The notes under the pieces are model-generated. The model searched no databases and was not told the origin of the DNA. It worked only from the letters and a program-made list of their open reading frames with translations. From contig JAANDG010000010.1 in NCBI GenBank assembly GCA_036852015.1, positions 434,001 through 498,000 of the forward strand: a stretch of 64,000 nt of DNA, in the 5' to 3' direction. Source of the stretch: Pelodera strongyloides (taxonomy: Eukaryota > Nematoda > Chromadorea > Rhabditida > Rhabditidae). The translations under genes were made by a program, and so were the position numbers. Positions 35,660 through 48,779 of the stretch are shown piece after piece (the first letter of the stretch is position 1; every line of letters begins with the position of its first letter).

Positions 35660-37498
35660 GTGAGCAGGATTATGAAAAGATTCTATACAAGCTTAGAATT
35701 AGTCACAAACGTTGGTTATTTTTACCTTGGGACTGACATCTATTTTCTATTCCATGACTTGTTTTTCTACATGCACGTTCCTCTGACTTAACCTAACCAC
35801 TTACCCCAACTTTACAAATGGGACAATTCCTCTTGGAGATTGGGTCTTGAGCTATATAAATATAGAAATGCCCATTTTTTCTTTCACAAGGATTTCCGGC
35901 CGTATGTGTAATACATCACTTGCCACGCACAGGAGGAAGTGGCTTTCTAAAAGATATCCACAAAGATTTTGACCATTGTTTATTGTTGTACGAGTGGAAT
36001 TTACAAAATTTTCACTTTTCTCATTTTTTTTGTTGTTGTTGTTATTCAGATCATTCACACAAAACATAGTCCTTGGCGGCGCATTGATTTTAACAACTGA
36101 TTTAAAAGTACTCGCGAACGAACAGACGCAAAAAATATGATTGTTTTCCTGTAGTGGCAAATCCTCTACTTTTCATGACCTGTTCTATATTTATCTTTTT
36201 GGAAAATCCGACATAATACTAAACACATTCCGTTTTTAGTTTTCTGCCCTGTTCGCAAACCTAACCAATTAAAATTACGAACCTCCGTTCGGTTAATTGG
36301 CCTCTACGAAACATTGCGTTTTGGCAAAATTACACAATATTAAATGTCAGCCATGTTGTTCGACGCCGAGCTCGCCATACACACGTGGAGATGCATAAAG
36401 GTGAATATTATCTGAATATCTTTATGTTTTAATCCGTATTTGCACTTCTAATAAGGAAATTGACTAAGCATGTAAGTCGATCGCTTTAGAAGATGTGCCC
36501 AACCCAACGTCTTATCTTATTTCAAATTAGTTTCAAAAAGATCCTTCGAATCCTCTTTTTTTCCATGTCTTGGTCCAAGTTCCTGATGCCTTTGGTTGAT
36601 GAACCTAGTTCATTTTCTTTCGCTCATCAGCCCATTGTATTGTCTGCCTTTTAAAAAGGGAAGGCCTTCTTTGTCTAACTCCTTCTAAATTCTAGTTTTT
36701 TTTTGCGTAATGTTCTTTGTCTCTCTCCCTCTCGCTCTCTCTCTCTATGTCTTTCACACCCTCTCTTTTCACTCCGTCTCTTTCAATCTCTGCGCAACCT
36801 TTGAAGAGTTCAGCTCCTGAAAAATTCAATGATCTCTGCGGATGTCGCACGTACGTGAAGTGTGTGCCGCAGAATAATGGAAACAGAAGCTACAATTTTT
36901 CCCAAATTTTAGTTCCTTCCTGGTTCACAAATTTCAAATCGTGTCGCTTTCTTTACTAAATTGTAACAGGATTAAAAACGGGATTACACGAGCCTACACA
37001 ACATTAGAGAGTAAAAAAAATATGTTCACTTGAAAGGAAATTAATAAAATATAAGGTGACAAAGGGAGAGAGAGAGAGGAAGTAGGAAATACGAGAGAGA
37101 AAAAGTGACCAGCAGAATCGCATAAATCAGTAAATGTTTGCTAAACATAGGAAGAAAGCATGACTAGATCATTAACACTTTTTATGAAACCTCTATCCCT
37201 CTCCTTCTCTCTCTCCCTATCTTTCTCTCCCTGCTCTATCTCTCTCTCTCCACACTTTGTTGGTCATGAACTTGTTTTTCTTTCTCTCTTTTTTTTCATT
37301 ATCAGAAAACTCTCTCTCTCTACCACTCTCCCCCTCTTTCTCCCTCTCCCCCTCTCTATATTGGACTCTCCTTCGCATTGCGCCTTGTTTGGCCAGGAAT
37401 CCTAGACGCAGTCCCAGCAGTGTCCTTCCCGGGAAGGAGTAGCCCCACTCAGGCCCCAATGCCCCTTTTTTCTTATTCCCAATCAATTCTGAACCTTT

Positions 37499-37556
37499 GA
37501 ATTCTCATTAAATAGTTAAATATAAATCGAATTCTCATTAAATAGTTAAATATAAA
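37499..37556. repeat. 28-bp direct tandem duplication
   Basis: Two identical copies of GAATTCTCATTAAATAGTTA... at 37499-37526 and 37529-37556, separated by TC. Confidence 0.95.
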
Positions 37557-38067
37557 AAAGTAGAAGATGGTGCCATCAAAAATGATTAATAATTACATAT
37601 TACCACCGTCTCAGTAGCAAATCATAAATAATGTTCGTTGTCTTAATCATCTTATTCAAAATCAGACCGTTCGAATTTGTGATGCATGCTCCCTAATACT
37701 CGTCAAATTTTCAATTATATGTAAATTCCATCTTGAACAGCCCAACTGGGTCTAAAAGATTTTGTGGTGGATTGACCGTTTACTTATTTCTATGTATTCT
37801 TTGGGTTTAGTTTGCTCACAATCATGCTCATGCCCACTGATAGGTCATACATATTGACAACTCTGTTTATCAACGATCACAATCACTAAACGCCAATCTT
37901 TAGACCTTGGAGTCGTTTGAGTTCGTCTTTTGAAGATAATTACTCTCCTTAGGTAAACAAGACTGCAGCACTTGTAATCTTATCAGCATTGAATCGCACA
38001 AGAAACTGAACGAAACAAATAAGATTCAATAAAGAGCAAAGTTAGAAATTGTGTTGCTGCCAAGAAG

Positions 38068-38241
38068 TTAATGCGAACTACCGGCCGGTTTTCGAAACAC
38101 ATCGAGTTTGCCAGTATCCTTATGCAGCTTATGCGAATGAACACAAATTAGAATAAAAAATAGAGCTAAATTCGAGCAAATCAGCGTACGGACGTAAAAA
38201 TTCAGTTGTCCAGTAAAAACCGGCTGGTATTTCGCTTTAAT
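38068..38241. mobile_element. TA-flanked MITE, copy f
   Basis: Left end ATGCGAACTACCGGCCGG, right end GGTATTTCGCTT, TA on both sides. A small internal deletion shortens the right arm. Confidence 0.85.
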
Positions 38242-38686
38242 CAGCCCCATTATTGACCCTTTAAGATAATTATTTTTTTCTCATCTGTAATTGTAGTATG
38301 CAATTTCGTAAAGATCAGTCTACTATATGTTACATGGAGCATGGAATCATCTAGGGGTATTTTGGATTTAAGATTACCTCTACCTAGTACGAACAGTTTG
38401 AGATCCTTACCTGAACAGTTTAAGATCCATGAATTTTAACTTTATGCGCCAACTACGCATTTTATTTCGTCGGAGCTCGTATATTATTCATCAGAGCGAT
38501 CGGTGACCAACAACTTGGTTTCCATATCCATATAAATGTATGTCCAAAAATAGCGCACTATTCATAAATACATGATAATCGTATGACGCAAGCTAAGCCT
38601 TGACTCTGTGTTAGGCGAGGTTAGGAGATATATTTCCAATCATTTTGTTTCAGAAATAACTTTTTCCATTTTGAGTGTGAGCCAAT

Positions 38687-41224
38687 ATGGTTCTCAAGAC
38701 TGGTAAGTTTCCAAACCAATATATACCCTTTATCGAGCTCTTTCACAAATATTTTTTCTAAGTACGCTGTCAAGAACATTTTTGCTTGGCAGTGCCCTCA
38801 TTCGCTTACTAGGTACGGATATGTTGAGTAAGTCGAACGTAAAGAAAAACGTTTCATTTCGTAATGCGCAATTTGCAGTCAAGTCAATTTAGCGGCTATT
38901 TCTGGCATTACAGGATTAGCTCACGGCTCACGTTCACCTGAAATATAAATGCTCGAATTGTTTACTTGGAAAGATGGGAAATGAGTTAATGTAAACTATT
39001 AGCAATGCGTGGTTGTAGCCGTTACTACGGCTACAACTTGGCTCGCATACATAATTATAAATATCGCTAAGCCGGTCACTGCATACGCATTCATTTTCGA
39101 GTGCTAAACTGTCTCCATAGTGGTGCTTCGGCCCGGTGCGATGCATTTTTCGGCAGTTGTGCCAGGCTGGAGCCAAGTTGGAACCGCGCGCCTTTTGTGC
39201 GCCAGTTAAGTGCGGCACCCGGACAGAGTCCTCTGAAATTTGGTCATTACAAAGGGTTCAACTATGATGTCTTGTTCCACCTAACGGCTTGTAGCTTTAC
39301 AATTAGTCTACGAGATCACCAAATCAAAAAAGCAAAGTGTTTAGCTAAATCACTGTTTCCGTTCCGCTTCCGTTGAAGCTAACAAGCTAAAATCAGCATT
39401 TCGAGGATTTTTCTCAAGCTTGATTATGAATTCATCATTTATGTTAATAAAGAACTAATTCGATTATATTAACTCTAGTTCTAGTAAGTCCATTTCGGTC
39501 ACTTTTCGTTTTTTATACATCCGTTGGAACTAATGCAATTACGAAGATTCTAGACAAGAGGAATGTAGGAAAGACGTTTTTCCCCGGATACTACCTTCAT
39601 TAACGTTTGGAACGTTGAAACGCTTTTTGTCATAGAAACACTGCGAAAGCAATTTGGTTAAAAGCCTTTTTTGTTGGGCAGCAAAAACTCTGCAGAAAGT
39701 GCCTCTGCTTATTCATCTGATTTAGCTCATTATGCGAATTGATTCTTAGGACTCACGCCAGACTCTCGCGAGTACACTGAGCCGACTGAGCACCCTTTCG
39801 CGAAAACTTGGCGAAGATAGGGCGAAGCCGCCGCGCACCATTTTATCTGGTTCTGCATCGTCGCGCCTAGCGTTCGCGGAGCGAATTTTTGCGCCAGGGT
39901 TTCGCCGTGCACCCCCTGAGTTCGTACCAACCCTAACCCCGGCCCTTCTGACCGTTTCGACCAATGCCTTCCGAGGAACAATTCAACTTCAGAAAAATGG
40001 AGGCCCAGGAGGCGCCTACTCTAGCATCTCTGACCAACTCTCCTCTCTCTGGCGCTCCCACTCAAATCAGCTGATCGTTGCATATCGTGCACCAGTGCCC
40101 TTTCTGCGGAACCTCCAAGCTTCCTGTGCTCTCTTCAGGTCTTGTTCTCGTATTTCAGCTAAAAAAACGAGTCCCTCAGCTTCTCCTCACGTCGGCGTCT
40201 CGATTTGACAATACTCTCTCCTCCTACACATGACCGATTTTCGTCGTCCGTGGTCTTATGTTATTCCACGAACTCAGCTTTTCTTTCTCTGAGCCTCAAC
40301 GCCAGGTGACCACCCTCGTTGAATCTCATGCGCCATCAGGCATTTTGTGTGCCCGGTTGGTCACGATCCCGATTAAAATGATCTACAGTTGCAGATAAAA
40401 TGATCTACAGTGGTTTGCTCGCTTTTTTTTTGGGACTAAAGAGTCCAATTATCGGCAGTTTTTCAGTAGTGTGTAAGAAAGTCCGTGCCTATCCCCCTGT
40501 TAAGTACGTATTTCTCGAGCGTACGGGGTGGAAGAAAGACCGGTTACGGGCTGGTACCTCCAGGCACTATAGCGCCTTAGAATCCGTATGGTTTCTTGTA
40601 TTTACTGAACAATTGTCTTATCGCTTCCTTACTTTTTACCAAAGTGATACTTGTTCATCTTAGAATTATGACATGGTCACGATCACACTTCTTATTATTG
40701 ACAATCGAAGTGTATGCAAATTTCTGGGCCCTGGGATTGATGGCACATACTGTGCGCAATTTACATAAATTACTGTTCAGTATACATTTCACAAACCATG
40801 TATCGTACCTCTTTAATTATTTTTGCATTGGACTCCCTTTGTGATCCCAGATGACGATTTCCTTGTCGTGTCTGAAATGCCCAGCCTAATGTTGTACATT
40901 GATCGCAGCGTCGGCGGGGCAGAAAGAAATTCTGTGCCATTGTTTATGCGTTTGTGCACAGCTCGCCTTTCGGCTGTGTTATTAGACAAAATGCACCAGA
41001 ACACAAGACGTAATTACCCTATTGGTGCATTCGAGTGGCGCGACATTTTAGCGCCAGAAGTTAGCCTCGCGCTACCCGAAACCCTCATAGAATTGAAAAT
41101 TCGCGTTCCGCGATTATCTGGCGAGAGTGCATGTGCACTGTGCGAGAAAATCGAGTGCCGCACCTTAGCCACACATTCGCCAGACATTCGCGGAACTATT
41201 TTCGTGAAATGTTCGAGAAATTGA
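38687..41224 (+). CDS. Small unrecognised two-exon protein
   Basis: Exon 1 (38687-38702) encodes MVLKT and ends with one base at a good donor (TG|GTAAG). Exon 2 (40851-41224) begins after GATCCCAG and joins in phase to give about 129 residues: DDDFLVVSEMPSLMLYIDR, then a Leu-rich stretch, then a C-terminal part with four Cys. The 5' leader follows a splice acceptor, so a 5' non-coding exon is likely. The last third of the frame coincides with a DNA hairpin (41096-41205) and may be an insertion read through as coding sequence. I do not recognise a family. The pairing of exon 1 with exon 2 across 2.1 kb rests only on phase and splice sites. Confidence 0.45.
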
Positions 41225-42309
41225 CAAACATTGGGCAAAGTGCATGAAGAGCTTTGTTATGTTTCGCCTTGATCATATAGAAATAATCGTATTTATCCAG
41301 AATATGTTGCGAGAATGCTAGTTGCCCTGAACTAACAATCTTGATGAAAAATGCCATTCATTAATTAACAAAGATCCTGATGCTGTACTTTATTTGGGTC
41401 AAAATGAGTGCATATTTTTCCCGCGCACAGCGGGACATCTACGGAAATTGAAGTTCAAATTGACCACATTCAGCAGCAGCAGGCATTTAAAATTAAATTT
41501 AAAAATGTATTATGTAATGCTGCAACATCAACATTTTGCTTTAGTTTAAGGATAAGTTCGTAAGTACGTAAGTTCAACACAATCAATAACACAAACACGA
41601 ATACTCCTAACAGCACAGAAAACACATTCCCGCGATATGTAACAAATAAGTGTATTAAACTGGGCGTATTTGTCACGATTCACGTTTATCAGTTATCAGT
41701 TTCCTTCTAATATTTGCCATTTTTTTCGGAATACCATATGTATAAATTTCTTCTTTATCACGAATTCTATGAGTTTAAATTATCTTGTCAAGTTTCCTAC
41801 GTTTCAAACATATGTGATTATGTGATACCAGACGGCCACGCCGCCTGAGGCGTCTTTCGATACTTATGAAACGTCCGTAACGTAGATGAACATCTTTACG
41901 AATGAAGACATACGCCGTTCTTTTACATGATAATATTCTAATTTAAGCTGCGGCACTCTTTCACATCAAAAGCGGAACAATTTATTCGAATTCTACTTCC
42001 GTAACGTGAATGCTAGCGCACGCTACAGTTACTCTCTTTTATATAATAAGAATAGCTCACGCGGGCAGTGTGACTGTGAATGTTGCTTCGGCTTTGGATT
42101 TTGATTAGGTTTTAGGAAACTATATTTTTTGTAAGGAATAATATAGCGTATCTTTTTTTATGCTATCCGTTTCCCATTTATTTTCTCGGGTTGTTGTTCC
42201 GAGTTCCAGTTACCCACTAAGCTTTCTTGCTCCGTCACGTTCAATTGTTTTCCTGAGGGAATGCAGTGCAGTGCTGTCGAGTGGGTTGTTTTTCGGCTTG
42301 ATTCTCGCT

Positions 42310-42327
42310 GTAACTCTCTATCTCTCT

Positions 42328-42365
<38 letters not shown>

Positions 42366-42415
42366 CTCTCTCTCTCTTCTCTCTCTCTCTCTCTCGTCTC
42401 TCGTCTCTCTTTCTC
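42310..42415. repeat. (CT)n microsatellite
   Basis: Interrupted CT array. Confidence 0.95.
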
Positions 42416-43324
42416 TTTTAATCTAGCTTCAGGATTCAGCTGTTAACTACCCCTAGCCATACGGCCATACCCACAAGCTGTTTTATAGAGGCATTTTTCT
42501 AGCTGAGCCAAATAGCATCTATTGAGACAACGGAGATTTCAAATGCGTTACACAAACAAAAAAGTGATAAAAACCGTCTCAAAATCCGTATGTGTAATTT
42601 TAAACAATGCGTAATTTTGAGAGAACAACAAAACATTAACTGAACATCTAGAAGTCTGATTAAAGTATGCAGCTCAAACGAGCGTTTGTCTTTTCTTGCA
42701 AGCTTGTTTTGAGAAAAAGAACTGAGCTTTAATTCGTATGTGTAATTTCATAACGGCTTGGCGTGTCGTAAATAAAAAAGCTAACTAGAGCGTGAACTAA
42801 AGCACGAGTTATACACTCAGTGGCCTCACGTGCTGCAGAGTTATTTACACTGCGATATTTATCGCGTTGTTTTTGCATTTCTGCTTGTTTTGCATTTTTT
42901 GTCCACTTTATGGCTTGTTTGTGGTTGCGGTTGAATTCAACGCAATATTTGGTATGTTGCGATAAACAAGCTTGCCGCGCGAAAGCTGCGCGCCAGTACA
43001 TTGCCGCACCGTCGCCCAAAGCGATCCACGTCACTCTCACGCCAATATAGCATGTCCATTCCTCTCATGTTTTGAAAGACATTGCAAATGCTCATAGGTT
43101 TGTTTATAGCTCCGAAACATAGTGCAAGAACACACAATTCTCACAAAACGTGCTATTTGTGTTGTGTGCACTTTTGTTAAAGTGTGTCACGTGGTAAAGC
43201 GCTTGTTATTTGTTGTTGTCACAATTTGCGGTAGAAGTGATGCCTTCAGGAAAAGGTGTACTCTGAAGCTAGAGCCTCCAGCAGGCGTCGCTATCTCTCT
43301 CTCTCTTCCTCTCCCTCTCTATCG

Positions 43325-43358
<34 letters not shown>

Positions 43359-45243
43359 TCCACGAAAGGTTACTTACTCTAAGCGGCCCATAGCACTAGA
43401 AATCAAATGGTTCTAGGCCGTCCTGCAGGCTACCCGGGCACAGATGTCGTCGGAAACACCCACCCGGTATTGCCTTTAGTCGTTCTAAGGGTAGCCTATC
43501 CCGTCCAATAGAGTAACATGGGTAAAAATCTTACTTTGAGAAGACCTATGTCTATGTACCAATGAACGAAGTGGCACGTGCCGTTCTATTGTGTTCCATA
43601 GGCATCGTACTTCTGTTTTGCTTGGCATTTCCTCGTCCAGCTTGTGTTGTTCTACCCATTCCCAGCTCCGGGGCGCCCTGCTCGAAATTGTTGTTGTTCT
43701 GTCGCGGTCCCGTTGCCCCGTTTTCCCGCCTTGCACTTGTCGTACCAACCCGAGTGCGGATATTGCACTATTCTCGCCGCTGTGCAGGACTACACAAGAT
43801 GTGCAACCCGTATTGATCTGAACGTCTACAGACAACGGTTACACTAATGCTTTCTGTAGTATATATAAATATATATATGTATATTTAGGCTACATGACTC
43901 GTAATGTTCCCTATCATTCCTTTTATTAGAATACTTAGCCGTATCTTGAACATCTGCAGGCAACATGCACTGATATACTAAATTTTCAGCTTTGTTAGAG
44001 TGAACATGCAACGATGGAACCATAGCCTCTTGTTGTAGACGTTGCACAACACACAAACTTCGTAGGTCCAGATATGTAACACACGCTATGTTAATCGTGC
44101 CTATAAGATGTGCACCACCAGCGCCATCTCCTTTGTCCACTGGCCTGTTCCGTTAACATCTTACGATCGTTTATCTTTACTGATGATCTAGTCTCGTGGC
44201 CCCAAACAACTTCCAAAAATTCGTATGCGTGTGTGTTCCACATCGGTAAACAACGCTATTTATTCCAATCGCGTGTTTTTCCGAAGGTTCTTAGTCTCTC
44301 CGTCTATTTGCGAATGGTCTCAATTCTAATCTCTCTCTCGATTCTTTAGATGTCTATGTCTCTATCCATCAAACTCTCCCTCTCTCCCTCCCTCTCAACC
44401 GCATTGTTATGAGATAACTGCAATTGCAGTCTAACAGCTCTGTTTTTCCATATTCCAAAAAATATACGTTTGACTGACTGAGACTATAAGCAAAAAATGA
44501 GAATAACAAAAAAAACGAGCAAAACAAAAACGAGAAAACGTATATTTCGAACATCGAGAACACCGAAATCGTTTGTGTTTTATTTTTGCTGTATAAATTG
44601 ATGTACACTTACTAGCCACTTTTAGCGTTACGTTGTGTCGGTCACTAAGCGCGACGTATTGTTTAAATATTTATTAAACTAAATATTAGGGCATCGGCAA
44701 ATATTCTGCTTCTAAACGAGCTCATAAGAAAGGAACTTATAAGTCAATATTCTATCTACATGTGAGGAAATTAAAACGTCTTACAGCCACCGCAGTTATC
44801 TGCTTAGCTTAATAATAATAGCTTACAATTAGTCCCATCGCAGTTATTACTATTCTGTACATAGGATGGTAATTTGAAGCTCCGCTTTCATTACCCTTAC
44901 TACTAGTAATTAATTCCAGGATTATATTCCATTTAATATTACTAATATAATACTGATTTCAATTACAAGTTAATCATTTCTAGCCTGAAGTATAACCTTG
45001 TGACCTATAAACGTGCATTCGCCTAATCAGGTGGCTGGATCCCGTGTTTGTTTTGCTGTCATTTTTTAGCTACGAAGACTAATTGATACGGCAACTTTTA
45101 GATTTCGCTTCTTTACACCTTGTCCATTTGATTGAACGCATAGATAAGAAACTTTCACTGATTTATTAATTAATACGAATTAATTAATAAAGAAAATGAG
45201 TGAAGTAGTTTCATCGACTGTCGTTTTTGTTAGCGTGTAATCT

Positions 45244-45398
45244 TTGAAGCGAAATACCAGCCTGAATTCTTACGTATTTATGATAATTTGCTCGAATTTA
45301 GCTCGATTTTTTTATTCTAATTTATGTTCATTTGCATAAGCTGCATAAAATGCTGGTGTACTCGATGTTTTTCAAAAACCGGCCGGTATTTCGCTTTG
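45244..45398. mobile_element. TA-family MITE, copy g, left arm shortened
   Basis: The left end keeps AAGCGAAATACC and then jumps into the interior, losing about 25 bp. The right arm is intact. Flanks are TTTG and TTGA, so the TA border is mutated here. Confidence 0.85.
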
Positions 45399-45515
45399 AG
45401 CAAGGCTGCTTCCGCTAAATTCTTACTCGAGCTGTCATAGTGAAAAACTGTAATACTGTTTGGGCGTTTCATACAAGAGTATGCATGTTTTCTTAATAAA
45501 ACGGATTTTTCGGTT

Positions 45516-45563
45516 CTAACTCTAACTCTAACTCTAAGAAGTTGACCCTACCCCTACCCTATA
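45516..45563. repeat. Telomere-like short repeats
   Basis: Four CTAACT units (TTAGAG on the other strand) followed at once by ACCCTACCCCTACCCTA, a variant of CCCTAA. It resembles a small interstitial telomeric scar. Confidence 0.4.
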
Positions 45564-47266
45564 AGGCAGGTGATTGCCCAGCACCGGCACACCCGTTCTG
45601 TTGTATTAGATGGTCAAGGCCGTTCCCGTAGTGCAGCTGGTACTCAAAGAGGACAATGCGGGAACCAGTCCAGATGTTGGATAAATCATTATTAAAGTTT
45701 CAGTTCGCTTATGGGCCCGGTCCGGTAGCAAACGCTCCTTAACTATGCTACGAGCCTGAACTATTTTCTGTATATTTTTAATCAGAGTACTCTACATACT
45801 TCTTACAATTAAGTAAACGATTTCGCACCCAGCTAGTGGGAATTCTCTCCCATGTAATTATGACAGTTCTAATTTGTGCTTTTGCAGGGGCTCTGAATTT
45901 TTGCGTGGCACTTGCTGAATTGTTTACTTTAGAATGAATAATTGTAAGCGATTGATAGCAAAGTCTTTTTGATACGGTTACTCTAGTACTTTACTTTCAA
46001 TCGTGTGATTTCTCTTTGAGTCCATTACTTTCAAAAATTCTTTATTCTTTGTTGAAAAACGTTTTACTTTGCAAAAGAAGCTTGTTAGCTAAAGGGTCGC
46101 CGTCACGTCAAGTTCCTTTTTTTCCTTTTCCTTCATTTGACTTGATCTATGATCGCTCAACTTTATCATTGCTTGTTTAAGAAACCAACTTTTCCAAATC
46201 CCAACGGCCCAATTAAAGTAGCTAATGCGAACGGCTTGTTACACGGCAACAACCAACAACGCCATCCCATGTTTTCGATATATTTTGTATCCGTCGCTAC
46301 CGAAGAAAAATCTTGATGCCCATCGGTGTCAAATACAAAAGTATTATAATGTTCGATATGAACAAATACCTCTAGCCTAATTCTACAGTACCCATATGTA
46401 CACTACATATGTATGTATGTATGCTATTTTGCAATGTCTGACTGCACTGTAAGTAGTTTTATTACCGTATACATTATCACCGTATGCGTATAGCTAATCA
46501 CATTTTGTAAATGTGGAGATAGTTGAGCACTAGGGCCTAGGAAGTATGGAAAATTGGGAACTGTTCCAGGAGTTTAAATACTTACCTCACGACTTGTATG
46601 ATTAAGGCTTGTAGTCAACTTTACTTCCTTCCAATAACTGATTTCGTCATCAAGGAAGGGAAAATTATCCTATTGTTTTGCATATTGCGCTTTGTTTATT
46701 GTTGGTTCCGCTTTTCACGGTTGTCCGGGAAGTGAATCCCAACATTCACCCGCCAAGGGGGCGGCCCCCGGGGGTCTCAACCAGGGAACCAGAACGTCCC
46801 CGTTCTGTCCCTAGAGGCCATTCAATAGAAAGAAACCCAGGACCCGTGGTCACCCAGTGACAAATACACTACTAATCCTCGCAGCGGTCTCTCATTAAAG
46901 CCAATGTTTCAAAGAACATGTTTTAGCTCTAGACTTCTGAACAATTGCTAATGCTAGCTATCTCTCGAGCAATTTTTAACCAATATTCGTAAACATTTGT
47001 TCCAGAATGCGTGCTGGCTCCATGAGATAATTCAGCGGGAATTAAATATACTTGAAAAATGTGGCTGCCTAACATATGAAGCCACATTTTTAACTTTATT
47101 ACCAATCCGCACAATCGTGTACGCCGTTACGTCTCTCCCATTTGATGCTATCGTGAATTTGAGTACTCCTCAGCTTGATAAAAAGTTTGACAGGTATGAA
47201 AATGTACAAAATACCTACAATTCGAATTTTCAGAATCTGGCATCCCGACATCGCAAGTGGTTTTTG

Positions 47267-48679
47267 ATGTCACGCGCACGTGTTCTCGAGAATTCGAATA
47301 AAGCTAACGAAGGGGTGTCGGCGAGTGCTTCACCGCCGAAGAGCAAAACTTTTCAGGTAACGTTGTGCTTTGTTTTTACTTATTTGATTTGTATACTCTG
47401 CATAAGAAAGCTGAGTGTTCTCGATACGTTTTAAAAACCGGCCGGAATTTTGCTTTAATATTTTCACTAACTAATAAAAACAATATTATAGGCCTACCTC
47501 CCCGAAGGCGATCGTACGTACAGTTGTGTGCACTGCCGAGCAAATCTCGCCCACCACAATGAACTTATTTCCAAGGTTTGTGTGTGTTTTTTTTAAATTC
47601 TAAGGATTAGTTCCATGACCGAACGAGGCAGCTTAACCTAGATGTTCTTTTCTATAAACGTGAAATGCCACATTTTATCGTAAGGCTGCTCCCGAGTTAT
47701 ATAGACGTGGCTAGTAAAGATAAACGGTTACATTGTTACCAGCGAAAACAGACTACAATGCTAAAATTGACTCTGTCTTGAAAGCTATAAAACAACTTAT
47801 TAAAAAAGCGCACCTCACCTCTTTCATTTTTCAGTCCTTCCAAGGCAGCCAGGGTAAAGCGTATCTTTTCAATTCCGTGTAAGTTCTTCTGTTTTTGGTC
47901 TTCAGTTTGCTCTGTTTTTATTGAACTTTGATATGACACACTATATGCAGTACATACATTTTAATAGGGCGCACGTTTTTTACAAAAAGCCGACAAACAA
48001 AAAACTGTTTGAAATAGAAATGAGACCAATTTAGAGGGAAATAAGTATAATGGTTTACGATATACATGTACCTTTAGAAAATACAATGAGAACTAACAAT
48101 AAGTCAGGAAAGTTACCCAGGGTATGTCAAAACTTAAGTTTGAGCCTGATTTCAGCGTGAACATTGGGACTGGGCCTGCTGAGGAGCGCGTTTTGCTGAC
48201 AGGCCTGCACGCTGTGGCCGACATTTACTGCAAGTGCTGCAAGACAACGCTTGGATGGAAATACGTATGCGAACTTTATCTAACAATAAGCTTAAGAATA
48301 GTGCCGGGCGATCTGGGATTTCGACAAAGAGTCTTGGCTTTTCTCAGAAATACGAGCGTGGGTATGATTGTGATGCCTTGCTTTTGCACAAGTGTACTAC
48401 ATACTATGTAACTCGTTAGAGCTGTATTGATAGCTTCGGAGTCAGAGGTGTACATTATGGAGCAGCACATTATAATGGATAACATATCATCGATATTTAT
48501 TGATCGACTCATAGATGATCAATTATTTATTTAATGCCCCTTAACTGCATTTATCTGTTTTACAGGAGCACGCTTTTGAATCGAGTCAAAAGTACAAAGA
48601 AGGCAAGTACATCATCGAGCTCGCGCATATGGTCAAGGATAACGGTTGGAGAGACGAGAAGAGACGATCCATCCATTGA
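47267..48679 (+). CDS. YPEL: Yippee-like protein, YPEL1-4 type
   Basis: Zinc-binding Yippee-domain protein. In vertebrates the family sits at centrosomes and the nucleolus and is linked to cell-cycle and senescence control. Five exons, 47267-47356, 47492-47575, 47835-47878, 48156-48264 and 48566-48679, join in phase to 146 residues. The full family signature is met: Cys42-x2-Cys45, exactly 52 residues, Cys98-x2-Cys101, then GWKY at 106-109. [17 protein letters not shown] and [15 protein letters not shown] are nearly identical to vertebrate YPEL1-4. An extra Cys100 replaces the usual Asn in the second pair. The N-terminus has about 23 extra residues before SKTFQAYLP, Ser/Ala-rich. The C-terminus ends DNGW plus nine residues. 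I started at ATG 47267; the frame stays open upstream, so a longer start is not excluded. Confidence 0.96.
47388..47458. mobile_element. Right-end fragment of the TA-flanked MITE
   Basis: Only the right half remains (TCTGCATAAGAAAGCTGAGT to CGGCCGGAATTTTGCTTTAA). It lies in YPEL intron 1, 31 bp after the donor. Confidence 0.75.
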
Positions 48680-48775
48680 TTTATCAATTGATCTATTTTA
48701 TTGATCGGTCCATTTATTGATCTATCGATTTAATTGTTTTGACCGGTCGATTCCTTGATCTACCAATTGCTATGA
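48655..48775. repeat. Degenerate TTGATC repeats
   Basis: About ten imperfect TTGATC/CGATC units, overlapping the YPEL stop codon and 3' UTR. Confidence 0.6.
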
Positions 48776-48779
48776 GCTT

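Larger units (their letters stand above)
35800..38686. other. Spacer, possibly intronic
   Basis: Includes CT tracts (36720-36790, 37195-37365) and a 28 bp direct duplication at 37499-37556. Weak exon candidates near 36329-36390 and 36806-36853 have splice-like borders but do not phase with the upstream gene. Confidence 0.4.
41225..47266. other. Long spacer without supported gene
   Basis: Contains CT tracts (42310-42415, 43287-43362), one MITE copy, a telomere-like patch and a GC-rich block at 46730-46860. Minus-strand frames at 42729-43040 and 43485-43835 (103 and 116 codons) lack splice context or known motifs. A perfect 12-bp-arm hairpin (47054-47091) lies upstream of YPEL. Confidence 0.5.

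Noticed and set aside
42729..43040. 103-codon minus-strand ORF with Lys/Asn-rich middle
   Set aside because: No ATG at the start, and short inverted repeats (AAACAAGC/GCTTGTTT) suggest repeat DNA. Could not be tied to other exons.
43485..43835. 116-codon minus-strand ORF
   Set aside because: Starts at a non-ATG codon, has no flanking splice sites and no recognisable motif.
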